From Lonicera japonica (lineage: Eukaryota; Streptophyta; Magnoliopsida; Dipsacales; Caprifoliaceae): 64,000 bases of DNA. The DNA is taken from positions 33,284,122 through 33,348,121 of the forward strand of contig CM038470.1 of NCBI GenBank assembly GCA_021464415.1, in the 5' to 3' direction. The translations under genes were made by a program, and so were the position numbers. Shown piece by piece: positions 55,043 through 64,000 of the stretch (positions within the stretch are counted from its first letter, which is position 1; the number at the start of each line of letters is the position of its first letter). Under the pieces are notes generated by a model that saw nothing but the letters and a program-made list of their open reading frames with translations, did not search any database and had not been told where the DNA came from.

Positions 55043-55773
55043 GTTAGAAAACTAGACTCTTATATGTGTACTTTTTTGTTTATTTATTGAATACTTGCTT
55101 TTACTGCTTTCCCTACTTATGTTAATTGATTGAGAAAAAACCTTTTTCTAAAAATAGAAGTTTTCAAAAATATGTAATAAAGATAATGATATTTGTGAAA
55201 CCAACCTTTCGAACATTACACGCACTTCCACAAATCATGCATTGATTCTACGAGTGTGAAATTATCCCAAACCCTCGGAAGTATTATAAGTGAGTAGGGA
55301 GTTGGCTTGCTTGGGCCAACATAAACCGAAAGCATTTACTTCCACTCTCTTTGGCCAAGTACGCCCCCGAGGTATATCGAGTGACGAGAACACTCACGTA
55401 CCCGGGAAGTATATCAAAAGGCTCTTGCACATACCCGCCCTTGGGGTATATCGCAAGGTCTTGCCAAATAAGAGGGAGCCTGAAGCTTTAACCGTTCGTA
55501 CACTTGCGCTGCATATAAGATCGAGTCGGCTAAAACACTTGTCAAACAGCCGTAAGGGATGTACCACCTTACGGCTTACTTAAAATACCTTTTTAAAAAC
55601 CTGAGTCTTTTTTCGACAATTTTTAGTGGTTCTTTTGGCAAAAATCAAGTCGCATCATAATCTTCCTTCATCTTCGCCACGTGATTTCGTCTACAGCCGT
55701 GAACAATGATAGTCTGGAAGGTCGGGCAGGTCAAGATCATACCGGAAGACTAGTAAGACTAAGCACACCCGAA
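55043..55773 (+). other. Leader of Tat copy B
   Basis: Collinear with 23884-24612. No conserved frame. Confidence 0.7.
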
Positions 55774-57691
55774 ATGGCCGATGGACGCGAGAATCAAGAG
55801 ACATATCAGAGCCTAGCCGAGGCGTCTGCAGCACAGCCAACTTTAGCCGAGATGCATCGTCTGCTTATGATCGTTAGCAAGAATTTAGCAAGCCTCGCGA
55901 CCGAGCAACAGGGTACCCGAATACGAGTAGAAAAATTATCGGCCGAGCGAACCGCACCACCAAGGTTTGAACGGCTACCACCAAATTCCAATCAAGGGCA
56001 GTCATCGCAAGTACTTTCCTCAGTCCAAGGAACCAATCCACCCCAAACGGGCCCTATCATAGCCGGTCCTGTTCAGATCGATCCCCACAATCAGAATCAA
56101 TGGGCCCCGGATTCAGGCCCCACTTATCAGCAACAAGAGCCACCCATCGTCTGGCCCCAACCCCAACAAGGCTTTGAGCCTCAGTACCAACCATGGTCAC
56201 AAGTTCCCCCAAGGCCTATTCCACCCCCTGCTCCGGTAGCCCCTGCTAATGAATACCCAGACATCAACTGACTCCGGGCAGTATATGCAAAATCGGTTAT
56301 AGCTCGGGAACAGCCCGACGAGGTGTCAAGAGAGAGTGAAGAAATGAAGAAACTGAAAGAACAGATGAAGGTTCTGCAAATGAGGATTTCCCTAATAAAA
56401 GGGGCAGACGAGATTACAGATATGAATGCCTTCTCCCTCTACCCGGAAGCAAGATTACTCCAGGGATTCAAACTCCCTTCCATCATCAAATTCACAGGAA
56501 CCACACCCCCTAAAACCCATCTTCAATCCTACATCAGATCCATGCAAGTGTCCGGTTGTGAAGAGCCGGAGTTAGCTCAAGCCTTTCACATGACTCTCAC
56601 GGGGGCCGCCCTGAGATGGTTTTTCGATTTGGAGAAACACCATACAAAAACTTGGGGAGATATCGTCAAGGAGTTTATGACCAAATACGGGTCCAACGAG
56701 GATTTAGAAATTACTCGTAAACATTTGGAAATGGCCAAACAAGGAGAGAAAGAAAGCTTCAGCGATTTCGTCACACGCTAGAGAGAAATGGCCTCCCAAA
56801 TGTCCAAACGGCCCGATGAGGAAGAACAGTTGGAGATCATACGAAAGAATTTCACTTCAGCTGTACTGAGTTACATGGGAAAGCATGTGTTCCCACACTT
56901 CAGAGCTCTGTTGAGCATGGGGTCGCAAGTAGAGGAAGAATTGGCCAAGAAGGCAGAGATCGATACCAAGAAAGCCTCATACACCGGGAGAAAGACGGCC
57001 ACTCTAGCCGTGAACCAACTAAGCTCATACCCATATCAACAAAACCCATTTCAACAGTCCCAACAAACCTACCCCCCCCCCGATGAGTTGGCCTGCACAA
57101 GGAGACTCTTCGAGCACCGAGGTCAAGAAAAGGAAAAACTTCTGCACCCTTCCTACTACCCTGATCAAAAGCCTGGAACTACTCCGAAAGGCCGGACTGA
57201 TCACTCCACTCAACCTGCGCCCCCCACCAAACCCTATTCTCAGCACCTGGAGAATGAATGAGAATTGTGTGTACCATCAAGCAGCGGGCCAAGACACGGA
57301 ACGTTGCTTGGCTCTTTGCCATTGTATCCAGGACCTCATTGAAGCTGGAACCATCCCCGCACTCGGTGGGCCCAATATTACTAACAACACCCTTCCCAAC
57401 CATGCTCCACCTGCGGGAATTAACGCCTTAACCACTGATGAAGAAGGCTTTGATACCGTGGGACTCATTCGAGACGACCCAGCCTACAAGTCACCAGTTG
57501 TGCCGCCAAAGAAGGCTCAAGTTGCCCCAGGCCTCAATCCGATAATTGACCAATGGATGGCTAAGATGAACTTCCTGCCTGGGCAGGGTTTAGGAAGGGC
57601 GAATCAGGGGATCTCCCAATCACTTACAATCAAGACCAATCCCGGAAAATTTGGGATAGGATGGACCCAGGATAAGAAGAAACAATCATAG
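55774..57691 (+). pseudogene. Tat gag, copy B (two stops, one frameshift)
   Basis: ATG at 55774 as in copy A. TGA at 56269-56271, where A has CGA (Arg); TAG at 56779-56781, where A has TGG (Trp). The frame shifts at a run of C (about 57071-57080), after which 57083-57691 carries the knuckle CVYHQAAGQDTERC (the second His is Gln) and the G-patch-like FLPGQGLGRANQG. The early TAG of copy A is not present here, so the two copies decayed independently. Confidence 0.85.
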
Positions 57692-59207
57692 AAGTTCCGG
57701 GGTCTTCCCAATGAGACAATTTGTATGATAAAAACCTCCTCCGAAACTTTTAGTTGGTCTACGGAACCGGAATCATTGAAAGCCTCAGAGGGATCAGACC
57801 CAGCATCCTTTTGGATACAACAAATTACCCGTTCATGGAGGGTATACCAACCACCCCCAATGGATACCGAGAAATCACCACCTCCTAAGGAAATAGGAGA
57901 CGATCGAGTACTGGAACGGTTGAAGAAAACTCAGGCACACATAACCATTTGGGGCCTCTTGGTTGCCTCCAAACCTCACAGGATCGCCTTCATCAAACTC
58001 CTAGATGAGGCCGTCATATCACCAGACTCTACGCCCGAACAACTACCAAACATGATCGGGTCCCTTACAGTCCAAAGAAGTCTGTCATTTTTAGATGAAA
58101 ACTTGTCTCCATTGGGGAAGAAACACAGTCTGGCCATCCATATTAATGTCCGGACCCGAGGGAAAATCCTACCGCAGGTCCTCATCGACAACGGATCAAC
58201 CATAAATGTCTGCCCTTTGAAGACCACCAAGTGTCTGGGTATCTTAGACTCAGAACTTTCTCCATCAGCAGTGACCGTTAGAGCCTATGATAACACCAGA
58301 AGGGCCGTTCTGGGTTCTCTAAAGCTAGATCTCATGGTCGGTCCTGAAAACTTTTCAGCCAATTTCTAAATCATAGACATTCCTCCAGTTTCAACCTCCT
58401 GTTGGGAAGAGCATGGCTACATGACATAGGAGCACTCCCCTCATCTTTACACCAGAAGATCAAGATACCATTCGAAGAGAATATAATCACCATCCAAGGA
58501 GATCCTAAGAGGACCTTGGCAGATCTGGAATTACCTGTTTTGGGCATCGAGAGCCAGAGCATACAGCTGGGAGGCTTTTCGTACGAGTCTCAAGTACAAG
58601 CTCTCACCACCCAAAGAATCGAGTATCTACCCCCTGATAATATCCCCGGTCTCAGCACCAAGATCACGAATATGCTGAGAATGATGAAATACTTACCTGG
58701 AGCCAGTCTGAGAATGGGACAGTCAGGATTATTTCAGGCCTTAGAACCAGTAACGAGGCGTGAAAGAGAAAGGTTGGGGTACCGGCACACCGAAGAAGAC
58801 AACCAAGAGAAAAAGGGTCGAGGACATCAGTATCCGAGTTTTAGCTCTCTGAATGGGTTTTTCGTCAAAAAAGGAGAAGACTTCCCCTTTTGTGGCTTTC
58901 AGGAGCCTTGGAGAAATAACGACGGAGATAACCTTCTAAGATGGAAAATCTTCTATGAAGAGGACCTCTATCTCAAAGAAAATATTTTGCACAACTTCTC
59001 TACCAAGTTGACGATCGGGCCGAGAGAAAAAAATGAAGACAAGGACGATGAAGAGGAAGAAATGATCGGAGATCTCTTCAACATGATGGCTCTAGGGGAT
59101 GATGAGTCAAGAGACGACCCTGTACACTTAATACATACCGATCCAGATTACCATAAAGAGGGAAAAAATAGTGAAATTGTAAGGGTGAGAGATAAGAGTG
59201 GGGGTAA
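57692..59207 (+). pseudogene. Tat protease and linker, copy B (truncated before RT)
   Basis: 57725-58369 includes the active site VLIDNGSTINVCPL; it stops at a TAA (58367-58369), where A has CAA, followed by a one-base loss. 58402-59207 carries LLGRAWLHD and the second G-patch-like block YLPGASLRMGQSG (Gly to Arg change relative to copy A) and the acidic linker. RT is missing because of element C. Confidence 0.85.
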
Positions 59208-59662
59208 TGATATGAACCACGATTGTATTTATACCCAATAAGATGAATCCGCAACCCTTGACGCTGAAAAACGCAAGAACCTTGGAACCACGCGAAGTTA
59301 ATGGAGGTGGAACCTCGACCCAATCCCGAAAACGAGAAAGAATCTTGGTATAGTCGAAGACAAACAACCAATCGATGGGTTAATTGATTGCTAAGTCGAA
59401 GAACAACAAGAACCCTAATTCTAGCTGTTCGAGACGTTCTTAGAACGCAAGAGGTGAAAACACTCAAAATTTAATTAATCAAAAGCCACCTAAAACAATA
59501 GCGTTAGCTCCTTTAAATAGGAGTAATTAAACCTACTGGGTCTAGGAAAATAAACAAAAACAAAATTAATGGGTTTCCCACATAACTTGGGCCCCAAGCA
59601 AAACTAAACATAAATTAAACTTAAAATAAACAAAGTCTAGCCCAGCCCATTTATCTAATACA
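59208..59662 (-). repeat. 3' LTR of element C
   Basis: About 455 bp. The minus-strand end (ATATCA at 59208) is well set by the insertion point. The start (TGTATTAGATAAATGGG near 59662) is a guess from the TG and position. A TATA-like CTATTTAAAGG lies at about 59513-59523. Confidence 0.6.
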
Positions 59663-59683
59663 TGCTTTTAATCTCTTGGGCTA

Positions 59684-60907
59684 TTATTTTTGAACATCTT
59701 CAACTGGTCCTTTAAGTAATGTTTTCCATTCTAGAACCCGATCCCCTTCAATGTTCCTCCATGCTTCAGCTTTGCTCATCATCTCTTGGACCATGGTCAT
59801 AAGTGCCTCCTTGATCTTCTTTGCTCTAGCTCGAGTGACTGGACCATTTGGAACCCGGATGGGATCGGCATAGCCTTCACTCCATGATCCAGCATCAGTG
59901 TTATCTTTGGGCTCATCATTCCCCTCCTCTTGAAAAGGAATTGTCCTCAATTCGTCACCTGCACTAAACGGACTTAAATCAGCAACATTAAATGTAGCAC
60001 TTACATTATACTCACCTGGAAGATCAAGTTTGTATGCGTTGTCATTGATCTTTTGCACAACTTGAAATGGTCCATCTTCTCTCGGTAACAACTTAGAACG
60101 CCTTTGAACTGGAAAACGTTCCTTTCTCATGTGCAGCCAAACCCAATCTCCTGGTTCAAAGACCATTTTTTTCCTTCCTTTGTTTGCTTGCTGCACATAC
60201 TGCTCAGTTCTTCTTTCAATGTTTTGCCTCGCCTTCTCATGAATCTGTCTAACAAATTCAGCTTTCTTCCTGCCATCTAGGTTAGCATGCTCAACAGGTA
60301 ATGGCAATAAATCCAAAGGAGCTAAAGGATTAAAACCATACACAATCTCAAAAGGAGAAAACTTAGATGCAGAATGAACAGATCGATTATATGCAAACTC
60401 AACATGAGGCAAACATTCTTCCCACTCTTTCAAGTTCTTCTTAATTATGGCACGCAACAAAGTGGATAAAGTTCTATTTACTACTTCTGTTTGACCATCA
60501 GTTTGGGGATGACATGTAGTAGAAAACAACAATTTAGTACCCAACTTTCCCCACCAAGTCTTCCAAAAGTAACTCAAAAACTTTGCATCCCTATCAGAAA
60601 CAATGGTTCTAGGCATGCCATGCAATCGCATAGTTTCTTTGAAGAACAAATTAGCAATTTGTGGTGCATCATCAGTTTTATTACAAGCAATAAAATGAGC
60701 CATTTTAGAAAACCTATCAAGCACCACGAAAATAGAATCATTCCCATGCTTAGTCCTAGGCAAACCCAATACAAAATCCATAGAAATGTCAACCCAAGGG
60801 TCACTAGGAATGGGCAATGGAGTATATAGACCATGGGGATTTAACTTAGACTTTACTTTCTTACAAGTAACACATCTCTCACAGATTCTTTCAACATCTC
60901 TTTTCAT
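59684..60907 (-). pseudogene. Integrase of element C
   Basis: Starts right after an in-frame TAG (near 60911) within the zinc region; the Cys pair CERCVTCKK follows. Core: [11 protein letters not shown] (first Asp), [13 protein letters not shown] (second Asp), [13 protein letters not shown] (Glu). C-terminal [14 protein letters not shown] and [19 protein letters not shown] blocks are intact, then [16 protein letters not shown]. 407 codons are open. Apart from the nonsense codon at the front, this is the best preserved integrase in the window. Confidence 0.9.
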
Positions 60908-60913
60908 ATGGGG

Positions 60914-63388
60914 CTAAAAGAAGTGTTCTTGCAATACTCCTAAGGTCTTAGTTATACCAAAGTGCCCCATTAGACTCCCACCATGAGCCTCTTTCACAAG
61001 CAACTCACGCAATGAACATTTAGGCACACAAAGTTTGTTTTCACGCATTAAGAACCCATCATGCCTAAAGTACTTATCAAACGCCACTTTCTCACATGCA
61101 TTAAAGATATCTCTAAAATCAGCATCATCACAATATAATTCCTTGATGTATTCAAATCCAAGCAATTTAGCATCTAAAGTAGCAATTAAAGCATACCTGC
61201 GTGACAAAGCATCTGCTACAACATTTTCCTTACCCTGCTTGTACTTGATCACATACGGAAAAGTCTCTATGAACTCTACCCATTTGGCATGGCGCTTGTT
61301 CAACCTTTGCTGTCCCTTCAAGTGCTTCAACGATTCATGATTCGTGTGAATCACGAACTCCTTTGGCCAAAGATAGTGTTGCCAAGTATCCAATGCTCTC
61401 ACCAATGCATAGAACTCCTTGTCATAGGTAGGGTAATTTAGGGTCGCCCCGCCTAATTTTTCACTAAAGTATGCAATTGGCTTCCCTTCCTGCATAAGAA
61501 CAACACCAATACCATTTCCTGAAGCATCGCATTCAATTTCAAAAGTCTTTGAAAAGTTAGGTAAAGATAACGAGGGGGCGTTACTTAGCTTGCTTTTTAA
61601 TAATTGGAATGCCTTCTCTTGTTCCTCTCCCCATTTGAACCCAACATGCTTCTTAATCACTTCAGTCAATGGCGCCGCAATCGTGCTAAAATCCCTCACG
61701 AATTGCCGATAAAAACTAGCAAGTCCATGAAAACTTCGCACTTGCCCAACACTTGTAGGACTTTGCCATTCTTGAATAGCCTTCACCTTTTCTTTATCAA
61801 CCTGAATACCTTGTGCACTCACAACAAAACCAAGAAATACAAGCTTATCCGTGCAAAATGTGCACTTTTTCAGGTTAGCATATAACTTCTCCTTTCGCAA
61901 GACATCCAAAACATATTTTAAATGAATTACATGGTCATCTAGACTCTTGCTATAAATTAGGATATCATCAAAATAGACCACAACGAATTTGCCAAGGAAT
62001 GATCTCAAAACATGGTTCATCAATCTCATGAAAGTGCTAGGTGCATTAGTTAAACCGAAAGGCATAACTAACCATTCATATAAACCATATTTTGTTTTAA
62101 AAGCCTTTTTCCATTCATCTCCTTCTTTCATCCTAATTTGATGGTATCCACTTTTCAAATCAATTTTAGAGAATATACTAGACCCATGCAACTCATCAAG
62201 CATATCATCTAAAAGTGGAATGGGATGACGATACTTTACCGTGATATTATTAATTGCCCGACAGTCCACGCACATCCTCCACGTCCCATCCTTCTTTGGT
62301 ACTAGCAATACTGGCACCGCACATGGGCTCATACTCTCTCTCACATACCCTTTCTCTAGTAGCTCCGTCACTTGCCTTTGAAGTTCCTTCGTCTCCTCTG
62401 GATTACTCCTATAGGCTGGGCGATTTGGAATGGATGCTCCGGGCACGAAATCAATTTGATGCTCTATTCCTCGAATAGGTGGTAAACCGCTTGGCGTATC
62501 TTCTAGAAAGACGTCACCAAAATCCTGCAACAATGAGATAATAACACTAGGCAAAGAAGAATTTAGTTCGTTAGTGTTCAAAAGTGCTTCTTTGTACACA
62601 AGTACAAGAAGTTGATTACAAAGCATCGCTCTTTTCACTTCACTAGCCCTCGCATAGAAATTCTTTTGCCTCGTCTCAAACTTATTCTCAATAGTCACTG
62701 GTTTTTCCACTCTACTTTCTTTTTTCTCAATTTCTTTTCTTTTTCCCTCACTCTCTTTCTTTTCCTCACCACTCACTATCTTTTTCTTTTCAGCTCTCCT
62801 TTGCTCTTCCTCATTTTGCAATTTTAACTGATCAGCATAGGCTTGTTGTGGCGGTAGGGGTGCAAGAATGATTGTTCTCTTGTTCATCTCAAACGAATAT
62901 TTATTGGTGAAATCGTCGTGTTTAACTCTTCTGTCATATTGCCAAGGTCTCCCCAATAACATATGGCCGACTTGCATGGGAACCACATCACAAAGCACTT
63001 GGTCCTCGTACTTCCCAATGCTAAAGGACACCATAACCTGCTTGTTCACCCTCACTTCACCGCTATCATTCAACCACTGCAATTTGTAAGGCCTTGGGTG
63101 CGTAGTCATGTGCAATGCTAGCTTCTCCACCATTGTCGTGCTAGCCACATTTGTACAACTGCCTCCGTCTATCACCAAGCTACACACCTTGCCTAGCACT
63201 AGGCACCTAGTATGAAAAATATTTTCTCGCTGCTCCTCATCCTCTCTTGCTTGCACACTATGGGCTCTTCTTGCAACTAACAACTCGCCCTGGATAGCGC
63301 TCTCCTCTTCTTCGATATCCTCCAAAGGTGGCATAGCTTCAGCGCCTTCTTCATCCGTTTCATATTCCCCATTATTCAGAAGCATCAT
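60914..63388 (-). pseudogene. Protease, reverse transcriptase and RNase H of element C
   Basis: 824 codons open. Protease: [13 protein letters not shown] (near 63170; D-G-G in place of D-[ST]-G) and [12 protein letters not shown] Lys/Glu-rich linker. [44 protein letters not shown], catalytic [10 protein letters not shown] (about 61960-61980). RNase [37 protein letters not shown]. The integrase zinc region begins at the end ([10 protein letters not shown]) and is cut by TAG. Confidence 0.9.
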
Positions 63389-63391
63389 TAC

Positions 63392-64000
63392 TCACTTGTT
63401 CGGGCATTGAGTAGACACGTGGCCTCTCGCTTGACACTTCCAACATATAATGTCCCAATTTCGAGTAGTAAGAGTATTAGTAGTGTTAGGTTTACCTTGG
63501 TTTCCAAGGCTAGCCGTCCCTTGTTTGGGCTCGGGTTTGGGCTTTGATGCGGCTGATTTCTCCTTATTCTTCCAAAGGGGATTTGATTTCCAAGAGGGTG
63601 TGATTGGACTTTGGTTTTGGCGTAGGCTACCCCTCCTCTTGAGCTGCCTCTCTATTTTAATTTCCGTGTGAACCATATCTTCAATCTCAACATACGGCTG
63701 TAGTTCAACCGCATTGGCAATTTCCCGATTTAACCCACTCAAAAACCTCGCTATGGTAGCTTATCTATTCTCATCAACCTTGGCCCGAATCATGGCCACT
63801 TCCATTTCCTTGTAATACTCATCAACACTACGATTACCCTGCGTAAGCCCTTGCAATTTTTGGTATAATTCCCGATAATAATGATCGAGTACAAATCGCT
63901 TCTTCATTAACCGCTTCATCTCATCCCAAGTTTCGACGGGCCCTTCATCACTACGCCTTCGCTCTGTCATCAAATGATCCCACCAAACAAGTGCATAATC
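63392..64000 (-). pseudogene. Gag of element C (partial, two stops)
   Basis: Two same-frame pieces, 63973-63761 and 63742-63392. The first has the Gag core (W-x-E-M-K-R-L-M-K-K-R-F ... YYRELYQKLQGLTQGNRSVDEYYKEME); the second has the CCHC knuckle CWKCQARGHVSTQC (near 63440) just before the stop. Stops: TAA after DENR (near 63760) and TGA after CPNK (near 63391). The N-terminus lies outside the window. Confidence 0.85.

Larger units (their letters stand above)
53488..59207 (+). mobile_element. Tat-type retrotransposon, copy B (truncated)
   Basis: 5' LTR 53488-55022, PBS 55024-55042, leader, gag, protease and linker, collinear with copy A to 59207. RT, integrase and the antisense genes are absent because element C is inserted at 59208. 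The breakpoint is clear when aligned to copy A near 28020-28050. Confidence 0.9.
59208..64000 (-). mobile_element. Ty3/gypsy retrotransposon C, minus strand, incomplete
   Basis: 3' LTR 59208-about 59662, integrase, RNase H, RT, protease, and gag running off the right edge. All coding pieces share one frame with three nonsense codons. The left edge is fixed by alignment of copy B with copy A; GGTAA (59203-59207) is the presumed target duplication. A single RNase H, the IN core and the [19 protein letters not shown] tail suggest a chromovirus-like lineage, possibly CRM/Reina-like, but no typical chromodomain is seen. Confidence 0.85.

Noticed and set aside
59078..59467. 129-codon minus-strand gene
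   Set aside because: Spans the junction between copy B and the LTR of element C, so it cannot be an ancestral gene.

Overview
This window reads as repeat-rich nuclear DNA of a flowering plant, probably a eudicot. It carries Athila-type and Tat-type Ty3/gypsy elements, a third Ty3/gypsy element, an Ac-type hAT transposon, MITEs, a SINE-like retroposon and an endogenous member of the Caulimoviridae. Introns are plant-like (GT..AG with T-rich 3' ends), and intergenic DNA is very AT-rich. I found no intact host gene and no structural RNA gene. Almost every coding stretch belongs to a mobile element, and most are broken by stops or frameshifts.

Layout. 1-306: scrap of a Ty1/copia gag. 760-1080: decayed antisense fragment of a Tat-type leader. 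4173-5694: antisense solo LTR of the Tat family with a perfect 5-bp target duplication. 6187-18622: an Athila-type element on the minus strand with 3' LTR, PPT, pol, gag, tRNA-Asp-type primer site and a truncated 5' LTR; its leader holds a foldback MITE. 18623-22323: a minus-strand hAT element inserted in the Athila 5' LTR. 22324-39377: a very long (>17 kb) Tat-type element (copy A) inserted in the hAT element. It has LTR, gag, protease, RT, two RNase H regions and integrase on the plus strand, then two antisense genes with their own promoters, two minisatellites and the first 26 bases of the 3' LTR. 39378-39477: exactly 100 N. 39478-47373: an endogenous pararetrovirus on the minus strand with primer site, movement, coat, protease, RT and RNase H regions and a promoter. 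47432-48182: a LINE-type RNase H pseudogene. 48183-53487: AT-rich DNA with a SINE-like insertion, a small foldback and two copies of a Harbinger-like MITE. 53488-59207: a second Tat copy (B), inserted in the second MITE and cut off by 59208-64000, a minus-strand Ty3/gypsy element (C) that runs off the window.

The most unusual feature is in the Tat family. A 12-bp palindrome, TGTCGCGCGACA, is arrayed seven to nine times just upstream of the LTR TATA box in all three LTR copies. The same palindrome, with a TATA box after it, stands in front of both antisense genes inside copy A. One antisense gene encodes a DUF7745-like protein; the other is a multi-exon gene related to plant mobile domain (PMD) proteins. 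This looks like one shared cis-regulatory code for the sense retroelement transcript and its two antisense accessory genes. The link to a specific binding protein is inference.

Nesting gives a relative history: Athila, then hAT, then Tat A; and MITE, then Tat B, then element C. The missing far halves of the hAT and Athila elements after the 100-N gap mean the sequences on the two sides of the gap may not be true neighbours.
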